DNA from: an uncultured Rhodospirillales bacterium
GTDB taxonomy: Bacteria > Pseudomonadota > Alphaproteobacteria > Acetobacterales > Acetobacteraceae
Direction: 5' to 3'
Length of the DNA: 7,560 nucleotides
Assembly (NCBI GenBank): GCA_903928045.1
Contig: CAIYPH010000106.1
Location: forward strand, 1-7,560
The notes beneath the pieces are model-generated. The model did no database searches. It saw only the letters and a program-made list of their open reading frames with translations, and was not told the origin of the DNA. Within the stretch, counting starts at the first letter, position 1; every line of letters begins with the position of its first letter. A program made the position numbers and the translations under genes. This document shows, in pieces, positions 1-6,447 of the stretch.

Positions 1-1126
1 GCCGTGGCGCGGGCCCCGCCGCCGCAATGCCGGCCGGCAAAGCTCCCACCCGCGCCAGCATCTGCACCGTGCCGCCGCCGCCGAGCAGCGCATGGATCGC
101 CCGATACGGCGCTGCAACCTCCGCGTATTCCTGCAGCGACTGCTCATTGGGATGCATCACCAGCCCGCGCGCCTGCCCCGCCAGCGCGGCCCGCACGAAG
201 GCGCGGCCGGCGGCAATCTGCTGAGCCCGGCTATTGCCCTCGGTCACGATCCACAAATAGCCCGGCGTCGCCGCGGTGATGGCGTCAAAATCCGCCACTT
301 GCTTGCGCATGGACGCCGAATCGATCGCCGGCGGCGCCGTGCGGTCGAACAGCCCGAGCTTCGAAGCCGCGAACAGCAGCGGATCGGTGATCGCGATGCC
401 GTCGCGGTGGCGGTTGATCTCGGCGCCCCCAACGCGCAGCACGCGCATCGTTTCCATGATCGCCGCAGCCGTCGCGAGTTCGATCCGCCAGGCCTCCCGG
501 GCAATCCCCCGGATTGCCTCGACCCGTGGGTCCGCTCCGCCGGCCAGGCCAAAGCGCACCCCAGGCCCCGCCGCGTTCGCCAGCGCGCCGGCATCCTCCG
601 GCGTCAGGGCGTGGCGGAGATCATAGCCGCGGCGATCGGTCCGCCGATGCAGCACCTCGGCAAACAGCGGGTCCGCGGCCACCGATGCGTCCGCCACCAG
701 CCGCACCATGGCGAACCGCCCGCCGTCCAGCCGCTCGCCCGGTGCGCCATCGGGGAACAGCGCGATCTCCGCCCGGTGGCCTCGCGCGGCGGCGGCCATG
801 GTCAGGAGTTCGAGAAACGCCCCGGCCCCCATCAGGATCTGCCGGCCGAACGGGTCGGTCGCCGGCAGCAGCCGCGCGGGATCGAGCCGCAACCCGATCT
901 CCCCCGCGGTGCCGAGATCGGCGATCCAGGGCTGCATGTTGTGCGGATTGGGCGCGAGCAGCGCATGGGCGAGGGCGAAGCGCCGTGTGTCCGCCTCATC
1001 CGCCGCCGCGCGCCAGGCGCCGGTGGCGTCCTGCGGCATCGCCGCCCCGCGCCAGGCCGCGGCACCCAGCCCGGCCGCCAGCACAACACCGCCGCCAACC
1101 ACATACAGAAACCCCTTGCGACCCAT
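1..1126 (-). CDS. Acg-family nitroreductase-like FMN-binding oxidoreductase, 3' end cut by window edge
   Basis: Reading leftward from ATG at 1126, 375 codons are open with no stop, so the gene runs past base 1. Its length and remaining content suggest that only a short C-terminal piece is missing. Residues 5-24 form a hydrophobic segment after GRKGF, which resembles a Tat signal with RK in place of the twin arginine, so the protein is probably exported or membrane-anchored. Recognition rests on motifs typical of the Acg / nitroreductase-like group: APNPHNMQPW (58-67), an alanine/leucine-rich helix with GAGAFLELL (100-108), RRTDRRGY (161-168) and HPNEQSLQEYAEV (325-337). Family members have a nitroreductase fold that binds flavin; the physiological substrate is usually unknown. 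A GGAG ribosome site lies 7 nt before the ATG. No partner gene overlaps it in the window. The family call is from remembered motifs and the exact activity is not established. Confidence 0.8.
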   Translation of the reverse strand, partial: MGRKGFLYVVGGGVVLAAGLGAAAWRGAAMPQDATGAWRAAADEADTRRFALAHALLAPNPHNMQPWIADLGTAGEIGLRLDPARLLPATDPFGRQILMGAGAFLELLTMAAAARGHRAEIALFPDGAPGERLDGGRFAMVRLVADASVAADPLFAEVLHRRTDRRGYDLRHALTPEDAGALANAAGPGVRFGLAGGADPRVEAIRGIAREAWRIELATAAAIMETMRVLRVGGAEINRHRDGIAITDPLLFAASKLGLFDRTAPPAIDSASMRKQVADFDAITAATPGYLWIVTEGNSRAQQIAAGRAFVRAALAGQARGLVMHPNEQSLQEYAEVAAPYRAIHALLGGGGTVQMLARVGALPAGIAAAGPAPR

Positions 1127-1149
1127 GATCAATCTCCAGTTGGTTGAGC

Positions 1150-1169
1150 GATAAACTTAATAGTTGATC
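1150..1169. promoter_or_regulatory. 20-bp interrupted palindrome, candidate operator
   Basis: The sequence fits GATnAACTnnnnAGTTnATC. Fourteen of its 20 positions are symmetric, in an otherwise A/T-rich patch. It lies 24 nt upstream of the Acg-like start codon and covers the predicted transcription start of that gene, a usual place for a repressor site. The two-arm shape suits a dimeric winged-helix regulator such as a MarR or HxlR protein, but no such regulator is encoded in the window, so the binding protein is unknown. Confidence 0.4.
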
Positions 1170-1197
1170 GTTAAACGGAATCGCCACCGCAGGTCAA
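1170..1197 (-). promoter_or_regulatory. Candidate sigma-70 promoter of the Acg-like gene
   Basis: On the minus strand there is TTGACC (1197-1192) as the -35 box, a 16-nt spacer, and TTTAAC (1175-1170) as the -10 box. Four of six positions of the -10 box fit TATAAT. The predicted start would fall near 1163, about 37 nt upstream of the ATG at 1126, inside the palindrome at 1150-1169. This is consensus matching by eye only. Confidence 0.4.
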
Positions 1198-1322
1198 CAG
1201 AAACTTGACGCCCATCCGCCGGCCATGCTCCGCTTGGCCCGACAACGCATGAGGCACGGCGTGATCTTCCGCCCCATCACCCCCCGCAGGTGCAACGCCT
1301 GCCCCCGGCCGCGCTGAACGGC

Positions 1323-1610
1323 ATGAGCCAGGTCGTCAACCTCGCTCGCGCCCCCTCCGATGACACGCTCTGGGCCGTGATCGCCTCGCTGGGGCGCACC
1401 ACCCGCGTCGCCGAGGTGTTCAACAACCGCAACGCCGCACTGGCCGATCGCGCCTGGCGCGAGCAGCAAGTCGCCGCCTACGCCGGCTTCATCCGCACCG
1501 CCCGCCAGCCGGTGCCCAACTACACCGTGGCCCCGGTACGCCGGGCGGACTTGCCGCGAGGGTGGAAGCCATTGCCAGCGCTTGGTTTTTTGCGTGGGAA
1601 GTTTGTTTGA
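1323..1610 (+). CDS. Hypothetical protein, about 95 aa, family not recognised
   Basis: An open frame from ATG 1323 to TGA 1608-1610 gives 95 residues. A GTG at 1290 would add 11 residues in the same frame. Neither start has a clear ribosome site. I prefer the ATG because codon bias toward G/C at the third position is strong from about 1290 onward and poor before it. The product is soluble, with a likely helical middle (ADRAWREQQVAAYAGFIRTA) and a basic C-terminal end (RRADLPRGWK). I recognise no domain. The last codons (LGFLRGKFV) become A/T-rich and run straight into the hairpin at 1614, so the C-terminus may derive partly from that repeat. It could be a conserved small protein or the 3' remnant of a longer gene. 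Confidence 0.45.
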   Translation: MSQVVNLARAPSDDTLWAVIASLGRTTRVAEVFNNRNAALADRAWREQQVAAYAGFIRTARQPVPNYTVAPVRRADLPRGWKPLPALGFLRGKFV

Positions 1611-1613
1611 GCA

Positions 1614-1650
1614 GTTCTTTTTGTGAACAAAAAGAACCAAAAAAACTTTT
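1614..1650 (+). repeat. A/T hairpin plus A-tract element, plus orientation; possible terminator or dispersed repeat
   Basis: Perfect 11-bp arms GTTCTTTTTGT (1614-1624) and ACAAAAAGAAC (1627-1637) are separated by GA. They are followed by C, seven A and CTTTT. The element starts 3 nt after the stop codon of the 95-aa gene. A related copy in the opposite orientation lies at 2333-2367. The position suggests a 3'-end function, but the tract after the stem is A-rich with only four T, not a classical U-run terminator. Confidence 0.6.
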
Positions 1651-1752
1651 CATTCCATTCATGCCGTTGGCCTACCTCCCCTCGGATAGGGCGGAGCGGT
1701 ACGCACCTAGCCCCAAGGCGAATATTTTTTCCGCGGAATCGGTAAATTGTCC
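1651..1752. other. Short intergenic stretch with no recognised feature
   Basis: Between the hairpin element and the promoter region of the 165-aa gene I see no RNA gene and no convincing reading frame. The frame running across here from 1562 is a read-through of the repeat and has no codon bias. Confidence 0.5.
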
Positions 1753-1788
1753 TTGACAGAATATGTTTGACATACTAAATATACGGTC
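1753..1788 (+). promoter_or_regulatory. Candidate promoter with internal palindrome for the 165-aa gene
   Basis: A perfect -35 box TTGACA (1753-1758) is followed by a 17-nt spacer and a weak -10 box TAAATA (1776-1781). A second TTGACA lies at 1767-1772. A palindrome, TATGT-TTG-ACATA (1762-1774), sits inside the spacer, where a repressor would block polymerase. Transcription would begin about 7 nt after the -10 box, almost on the ATG at 1789, which implies a leaderless message. This agrees with the lack of a ribosome site. Confidence 0.4.
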
Positions 1789-2286
1789 ATGGCAACCGCG
1801 TCCACATCCCCCGAGCTTCCCCAAGGCGAACCGCATCCCGCGGTCCGCCTGGCGGAGGCCATTTGCGCGCTGATCGCCGCCATTGCCGGCCCGTCATGGT
1901 TCTGGCGCTTCCTGCCGGGCGGGCGCGCCTTCTGGGAGGGCATGCACCAGCTCTCCCGCGATTTCGCCGCCCTCATGCACCGCCTCGCCGCGGCCCCGCC
2001 CACTCCGCCCGCTCCGGTCGGTCTCGCCCCGAAGCGCCGTCGCAGCACCCGGACAGGCGAGGTGCGCCCGCGCCATGGCGTACGCCGGCGCCCGAGGTCC
2101 ATTCCCACGGCGCCGACACCCCGCATGCGCGCCGCGCGCCCGGCGCCCGATCACACCCCGCCGATGCCGCGCGTCCCCATCGCCATGCCGCACCCCGCCA
2201 GCACCCGGCCGGCGCAGTCCAGCATTTCAAAATCAAGCGAGTCGCCAGCCCGGGAAACCCGCGCCCATTTTGTTACGATAACTTAA
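1789..2286 (+). CDS. Hypothetical protein, 165 aa, hydrophobic N-terminal half and Pro/Arg-rich tail
   Basis: This is an ATG to TAA frame of 165 residues. Residues about 19-34 (VRLAEAICALIAAIAG) form a hydrophobic helix, and an aromatic patch SWFWRFLPGGRAFW (36-49) follows. Residues 52-68 look like an amphipathic helix (MHQLSRDFAALMHRLAA). From about 69 to 145 the chain is low complexity, rich in Pro, Arg and Ala, and probably disordered and strongly basic. It ends in AHFVTIT. I recognise no domain. The hydrophobic start with a cationic tail could mean a membrane-associated protein that contacts nucleic acid or acidic lipid, but this is only inference. No ribosome site precedes the ATG. Codon bias is good in the first 70 codons and less informative after that. 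It stands alone between the two facing hairpin elements. Confidence 0.5.
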   Translation: MATASTSPELPQGEPHPAVRLAEAICALIAAIAGPSWFWRFLPGGRAFWEGMHQLSRDFAALMHRLAAAPPTPPAPVGLAPKRRRSTRTGEVRPRHGVRRRPRSIPTAPTPRMRAARPAPDHTPPMPRVPIAMPHPASTRPAQSSISKSSESPARETRAHFVTIT

Positions 2287-2290
2287 CAAA
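2269..2290. repeat. Inverted repeat across the stop codon of the 165-aa gene
   Basis: Arms TTTGTTA (2269-2275) and TAACAAA (2284-2290) are perfect over 7 bp with an 8-nt spacer. The TAA stop at 2284-2286 lies in the right arm. The stem is A/T-rich and not followed by a U-run, so its role is uncertain. Confidence 0.35.
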
Positions 2291-2332
2291 CAAGCTCTAC
2301 CCTAGGCTGGCAAGCCCGTCACCCCAACGGAT

Positions 2333-2367
2333 AAAAGTTTTTTGCTTCTTTTTTCCAAAAAAGAAGC
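2333..2367 (-). repeat. A/T hairpin plus A-tract element, minus orientation; possible terminator of the SBP gene
   Basis: Perfect 11-bp arms GCTTCTTTTTT (2344-2354) and AAAAAAGAAGC (2357-2367) are separated by CC. Read on the minus strand, the hairpin is followed by six A and CTTTT, the same layout as the plus-strand copy at 1614-1650. It begins 7 nt past the stop codon of the minus-strand SBP gene (2375). A 3'-end role for that gene is the simplest reading. On the plus strand it also lies downstream of the 165-aa gene. Confidence 0.6.
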
Positions 2368-2374
2368 GCTTCCT

Positions 2375-3862
2375 TCAAGGCACCCAGCTCATATCCATCA
2401 AAAAGAACGCCTCATTCGGCGTCGGCTGCCACTTCACCTCTTTGCGGGCGGCGAACATCATCACGTCCTGGTAGAGCGGCACGCCGAGCACTTCGTCATG
2501 GATGATAGTGAGTGCGGTCTTATAGGCGGCGAGGCGGGCCTTCTCGTCGAGCGTATTGCGCCCGGCGACGATGGCGGCGTCGAGCGCGGGGATGGCGGCT
2601 TTCGACCACTGGCTGGAGGAGTGGTAGAGCGGGAACAGCACGCCATCGGCGTCCTGGCAGCCGCAAGACCAGCGGAAGAAGCTGGCATCCCCGGCCTCGG
2701 CGGGTTGGCCCTGGCGCAGGCGCAGATAGGTGCCGATATCCACCATCTGGATCTGCGCATCGAGCCCGACATCGCCGAGCATCTGATGGATCGCCTGCAC
2801 CACCCGCTGGTCGAACGAGGGCGCGGTCGGGAAGGTGATCTTGGTCCCCGGCGCGATCCCGGCCTCTTTCAGCAGGGCACGCGCCTTGGCGGGGTCAAAC
2901 TTATACCCCGGCAGGCCGTCGATGTAGCCGAAGTTGGCGGCCGGCATCATCTGGTCGACCGCCTTGCCGTAGCCTTTGAGCAAGGCCTCGACGATGAGGT
3001 CCCGGTCGATCGCGTACGCCACCGCGGCCCGCACCCGCTGGTCCTTCATCGGCCCGGTCAGCCCGTTAAGTGCCACGAGCGCGACGCGTTCGACGGGGGT
3101 CCACAACACGCGCAGTTGTGCATCGCCCTTGAGTGCCTCGGCGTCGTCGGTCAAAAGGATGCGGGTGATATCGGAGCGCCCGGAGCGCAAATTGGCCAGC
3201 CGGGTGCTCTCGTCCGGCACCGGCCGGAACTCGACCTTGGGGAAGGGCGCCGCGCCGCGCCAATAGCCGGGATTGGCGGTCAACTCGGTCCGCACCCCGC
3301 GGGTGAAGCTGGTCAGCTTATACGGCCCGCTGCCGACCGGCGCGTTGTTGAAGCCTTCGTTGCCCAGTTTTTCCACGATCGCCTTGGGCGCGATCGACAT
3401 TTTGGTGAGCTGCGCCATCAGCACCGGATAGGCCTGCCTGGTGGTCAGTTTCACCGTATCCGGCCCGGTCACCTCGGCGGCGATGATGCTGTCGACCTGG
3501 CTGAGCTGGGGCGATTTGAAGGCGGGGTCGATCACCCGCTTGATCGAGAACACCACGTCCTCCGGCGTCAGCTTGCTGCCGTCATGGAAGGTGATGTCGG
3601 TCCGCAGCTTCAGCGTCACCACCGTGTCGGACGAATACGTCCAGGAGGTCGCGATCTGCGGCACGATCTTACCGGTCTGGTCGCGGGTGACGATGTTGTC
3701 GAACACGTTGCGGTAGACAAAATAGCTGTCCGGGTCCCACTGGACATGCGGATCGAGCGAGGCGGGCGAGCCGACGGTATCGACCACAAAGAGATCGCGG
3801 TTCGCGAGTGCCGGGGTCGCGGTCAAGAGCAAGGCGGCGGCGAGGGCGGGCCGGAACATCAT
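2375..3862 (-). CDS. Periplasmic peptide-type ABC transporter substrate-binding protein (SBP_bac_5 family)
   Basis: 495 residues. The start at 3862 is chosen because GAGG lies 6 nt upstream and because it gives a clean signal peptide (basic start, then LAAALLLTATPALA, with cleavage expected after residue 20). An in-frame ATG at 3874 has no ribosome site. The family 5 signature lies at about 71-109 (ATSW...TDITFHDG...PEDVVFSIKR). Other typical motifs are PVGSGPYKL (176-184), NPGYWRG (197-203), VRAAVAYAIDRDLI (277-290) and a C-terminal domain with CGC spacing at 400-402. The protein captures a peptide or similar solute in the periplasm and hands it to DppB/DppC-type permeases. It is transcribed away from the transporter operon at 4011, from a shared 148-bp spacer, and has no permease on its own side in the window. 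The ligand cannot be read from sequence. Confidence 0.93.
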   Translation of the reverse strand: MMFRPALAAALLLTATPALANRDLFVVDTVGSPASLDPHVQWDPDSYFVYRNVFDNIVTRDQTGKIVPQIATSWTYSSDTVVTLKLRTDITFHDGSKLTPEDVVFSIKRVIDPAFKSPQLSQVDSIIAAEVTGPDTVKLTTRQAYPVLMAQLTKMSIAPKAIVEKLGNEGFNNAPVGSGPYKLTSFTRGVRTELTANPGYWRGAAPFPKVEFRPVPDESTRLANLRSGRSDITRILLTDDAEALKGDAQLRVLWTPVERVALVALNGLTGPMKDQRVRAAVAYAIDRDLIVEALLKGYGKAVDQMMPAANFGYIDGLPGYKFDPAKARALLKEAGIAPGTKITFPTAPSFDQRVVQAIHQMLGDVGLDAQIQMVDIGTYLRLRQGQPAEAGDASFFRWSCGCQDADGVLFPLYHSSSQWSKAAIPALDAAIVAGRNTLDEKARLAAYKTALTIIHDEVLGVPLYQDVMMFAARKEVKWQPTPNEAFFLMDMSWVP

Positions 3863-3953
3863 TCTAAGCCTCATGCAGTGCAGATCCCGAGTGTGTCCGC
3901 CCGCCCGCCGCCGCGCAAGGCTCCGCACACGCCCTGCAACAGCTTGGCGGCTA

Positions 3954-3981
3954 TTGGCGGCGAGGCGAGAGTGATACACTC
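3954..3981 (+). promoter_or_regulatory. Candidate promoter and palindromic operator of the transporter operon
   Basis: A 13-bp perfect palindrome, GAGTG-ATA-CACTC, lies at 3969-3981 and overlaps a possible -10 box TACACT (3975-3980). A TTGGCG at 3954-3959 could be the -35 box, but the spacing of 15 is short, so the promoter is weak or activator-dependent. The site is 30 nt before the ATG at 4011, in the divergent spacer between the two SBP genes. A further GAGTG half-site occurs at 3889-3893. Confidence 0.35.
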
Positions 3982-4010
3982 AATCCAAGCCAAATTCGGG
4001 AGTCCCTGGC

Positions 4011-5480
4011 ATGAAGCGCTTCCTCGCAACCCTGCTCGCCACCACGCTGCTGACCGGTGCGGCCCACGCCGCCAAGGACAGCATCATCCTCGGCATGCCG
4101 CTCGAGCCGCCGATGCTCGACCCGACGGCCGGCGCCGCCGCGGCGATCAAGGAAGTCACCTACGCCAATATCTTCCAGGGCCTGACCCGCATCAACGACA
4201 AGGGCGAGGTCGCCTCCCAGCTCGCCAAAAGCTGGACCATCTCGGGCGACGGCCTCACCTACAGCTTCGCGCTGCAATCCGGCGTGAAGTTCCATGACGG
4301 CACGCAGTTCGACTGCGCAATCGTGAAATTCACCTATGAGCGCGCCGTCGCGGCGGACAGCACGAACTCCCAGAAAGGCTTCTTCGAGCCGATCGCCTCC
4401 ACCGGCTGCCCCGATCCGCTCACCGCGGTGATCACCCTGAAGCGGCCGACCGGCGGCTTCCTGTTCAATATGGGCTCCGGTGACGCGGTCATGATGGCGC
4501 CCAACTCGGTCGCCAACAACAAAACCAACCCCGTCGGCACCGGCCCCTTCGTGTTCAAGCGCTGGGTCAAGGGCGATCGCGTGGAGATGGAGCGCAACCC
4601 CGCCTACTGGGGCCCGGCGCCGAAGATCGCCAGCGCCACCTTCCGCTTCATCGCCGACCCCTCGGCGGCGACGGCGGCGGTGATGGCCGGCGATCTCGAC
4701 GCCTATCCCCTGTTCCCTGCCCCGGAATCGCTCGACAAGATCCGCTCTGACAAGCGCTTCTCCGTCGTGCTGGGCTCGACCCAGGGCAAGACCATCATGT
4801 CGGTCAACAATGAGCGCGCGCCGTTCAATGACGTGCGGGTCCGCCGCGCCCTCGCCCACGCGATCGACCGCGACGCCCTGCTGAGCGCGCTGAACGGCAC
4901 TGGCAAGCCGATCGGCTCGCACTACGTGCCCGGCAACCCCGGCTATCTCGACCTCACCGGCGCCTATCCGTACGACCCCGCCAAGGCGCAAAAGCTGCTG
5001 GCCGAAGCCGGCGTGAAGCCGGGCACCGAGATGACGATCAAGCTCCCCCCGCCGGCCTATGCGCGGCGCGGCGGCGAGGTGATCGCGGCAATGCTGGAGC
5101 AGGTCGGCATCAAGGCCAAGCTGGTGCCGGTCGAATGGGCCCAGTGGCTCGACCAGGTGTTCAAGCAGTCGGACTTCGACCTCACGATCATCGCCCATGT
5201 CGAGCCGAACGACCTCGATATCTATGCCCGCGACAAATACTACTTCAACTACAAGGACGCCTCGTACCGTGCGATCTACCAGAAATGGGTCGAGACCTCG
5301 GACCCGGCGGCGCGCATCGACCTCGTCGGCCAGCTCCAGCGCAAGCTTTCCGAGGATGAGCCCAACGTGTTCCTCTTCAGCCTCGGCAAGACCGGCGTGT
5401 GGAACGCCAAGCTGAACGGCCTCTGGGTCAACCAGCCGATCTTCAACAACGATCTGTCGGGCGTGTCCTGGAGCGAGTGA
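4011..5480 (+). CDS. Periplasmic peptide-type ABC transporter substrate-binding protein (SBP_bac_5 family), operon head
   Basis: 489 residues. The start at 4011 has GGAG 8 nt upstream and a clear signal peptide (MKRFLATLLATTLLTGAAHA, cleavage expected after residue 20). Family 5 features are ILGMPLEPPMLDPT (26-39), the signature stretch at about 73-110 (SWTISGDGLTYSFALQSGVKFHDG...), NPVGTGPFVFKRW (173-185), ERNPAYWG (194-201), VRRALAHAIDRDAL (277-290) and YPYDPAKAQKLLAEAG (319-334). Cys102 and Cys133 could form a disulfide in the periplasm. Only 13 nt separate its stop from the permease gene, so it is almost certainly the dedicated binding protein of this transporter. It shares only general family features with the divergent SBP at 2375-3862, so the two are not a recent duplication. 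Peptides, opines, glutathione-like compounds or other amides are all possible ligands. Confidence 0.95.
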   Translation: MKRFLATLLATTLLTGAAHAAKDSIILGMPLEPPMLDPTAGAAAAIKEVTYANIFQGLTRINDKGEVASQLAKSWTISGDGLTYSFALQSGVKFHDGTQFDCAIVKFTYERAVAADSTNSQKGFFEPIASTGCPDPLTAVITLKRPTGGFLFNMGSGDAVMMAPNSVANNKTNPVGTGPFVFKRWVKGDRVEMERNPAYWGPAPKIASATFRFIADPSAATAAVMAGDLDAYPLFPAPESLDKIRSDKRFSVVLGSTQGKTIMSVNNERAPFNDVRVRRALAHAIDRDALLSALNGTGKPIGSHYVPGNPGYLDLTGAYPYDPAKAQKLLAEAGVKPGTEMTIKLPPPAYARRGGEVIAAMLEQVGIKAKLVPVEWAQWLDQVFKQSDFDLTIIAHVEPNDLDIYARDKYYFNYKDASYRAIYQKWVETSDPAARIDLVGQLQRKLSEDEPNVFLFSLGKTGVWNAKLNGLWVNQPIFNNDLSGVSWSE

Positions 5481-5493
5481 TCCCAGCCTAATC

Positions 5494-6447
5494 ATGAAGG
5501 GCTTCGTACTCCGGCGGCTGGTGGGGTTGTTCCTGACCCTGCTGGCCGCCTCACTCGTTGTGTTCGCCGTGCTGCAGATCCTGCCCGGCGATCCCGCGAC
5601 CCTGATGCTCGACACCTCGGCGCGGCCGGACACGCTGGCGGCCTTGCGCAAACAGCTCGGCCTCGATCAGCCCGCCTGGTGGCGCTACCTGGTCTGGATC
5701 GGCGGCCTGCTGCACGGTGATTTCGGCGTCTCCTACACCTACTCCGTGCCGGTTTGGGAGCTGATCGCCCAGCGCGTGCAGGTCACGCTGCCGCTGGCGA
5801 TCATGTCGATCTGCCTCTCCACCTCAATCGCCATCCCCGTCGGCGTCCTGGCCGCCGCCCGGCGCGGCCGTGCCGCCGACGCCGCCGTCATGGGCGTGGC
5901 GCAATTCGGCGTCGCGCTGCCGAATTTCTGGCTCGGCATCCTGCTGATCCTCGTCTTCGCCGTGGCCTACCCTGTGCTCCCCGCCGGCGGCTTCGCGGGC
6001 TGGGAGAAGGGGTTCTGGCCCGCCTTCCGCTGCCTCATCCTGCCCGCCTTCGCCCTCGCGCTGCCGCAAGCCGCCATCCTCTCCCGCGTCACCCGCTCGG
6101 CCGTGCTGGAGACGCTTGGGCAGGACTACGTGCGCACCGCCCACGCCAAGGGCCTCTCCGGCATCGCCGCCCTGTGGCGCCACGCCGTGCCCAACGCGCT
6201 GATCCCGGTGGTCACCATCATCGGCCTGCAATTCTCCTTCCTGCTGGCGGGCACGGTCATCATCGAGAACGTGTTCACGTTGCCGGGCCTCGGCCGCCTC
6301 GTCTTCCAGGCCATCGCCCAGCGCGACCTCATCGTCGTGCAGGACCTCGTGGTGCTGCTGGCCGGCTCGGTGATCCTGGTGAACTTCCTGGTCGATCTCG
6401 CCTATCTCGGGCTCGACCCGCGGATCTCCCGCGAGGGCGCGCGATGA
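5494..6447 (+). CDS. DppB-type ABC transporter permease
   Basis: 317 residues, the usual size for DppB/OppB/NikB inner-membrane permeases. The N-terminus (RRLVGLFLTLLAASLVVFAVLQILPGDPA) has the first membrane helix and the family GDPA motif. LHGDFGVSYTYSVPV (73-87) follows, then membrane segments at roughly 97-121, 132-159, 178-199, 236-256 and 283-304. The cytoplasmic EAA loop that docks the ATPase is at about 211-240 (DYVRTAHAKGLSGIAALWRHAVPNALIPVV), and the protein ends with LDPRI shortly before its stop. No good ribosome site precedes the ATG, so translation is probably coupled to the SBP gene 13 nt upstream. Its TGA overlaps an ATG (ATGA at 6444-6447) that opens the minicistron before the next permease gene. 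Confidence 0.95.
   Translation: MKGFVLRRLVGLFLTLLAASLVVFAVLQILPGDPATLMLDTSARPDTLAALRKQLGLDQPAWWRYLVWIGGLLHGDFGVSYTYSVPVWELIAQRVQVTLPLAIMSICLSTSIAIPVGVLAAARRGRAADAAVMGVAQFGVALPNFWLGILLILVFAVAYPVLPAGGFAGWEKGFWPAFRCLILPAFALALPQAAILSRVTRSAVLETLGQDYVRTAHAKGLSGIAALWRHAVPNALIPVVTIIGLQFSFLLAGTVIIENVFTLPGLGRLVFQAIAQRDLIVVQDLVVLLAGSVILVNFLVDLAYLGLDPRISREGAR

Noticed and set aside
92..1147. 351-codon open frame on the plus strand
   Set aside because: It is antisense to the Acg-like gene, whose motifs are recognisable; this frame is Arg/Gly/His-rich noise.
1194..1640. 148-codon open frame on the minus strand opposite the 95-aa gene
   Set aside because: The plus-strand frame has the better codon pattern, and the minus frame starts inside the repeat hairpin.
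1614..1650. Classical rho-independent terminator
   Set aside because: The stem is A/T-only apart from its ends, and an A-tract, not a U-run, follows it. It is kept as a repeat with a possible 3'-end role.
1562..1756. 64-codon plus-strand frame across the hairpin
   Set aside because: It only reads through the A/T repeat and non-coding spacer and has no codon bias.
1707..2126. 139-codon minus-strand frame opposite the 165-aa gene
   Set aside because: Its start has no promoter or ribosome site support, and the composition is that of a shadow.
2304..2343. Small hairpins (GGCT/AGCC and CCGT/ACGG) before the T-run at 2338 as a terminator of the 165-aa gene
   Set aside because: The stems are only 4 bp and the T-run is 7 nt away, so support is too weak to list as a feature.
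3863..3979. Longer N-terminus for the minus-strand SBP
   Set aside because: It would put 39 Arg-rich residues before a perfect signal peptide; the start at 3862 has a ribosome site.
2342..4297. 651-codon open frame on the plus strand
   Set aside because: It lies antisense to the clear SBP gene at 2375-3862 and its translation is His/Gly/Arg/Glu-rich with no domain. It is a mirror of G/C third-position bias.
3951..5651. 566-codon open frame on the minus strand
   Set aside because: It is antisense to the SBP at 4011-5480, has shadow-type composition and no motif.
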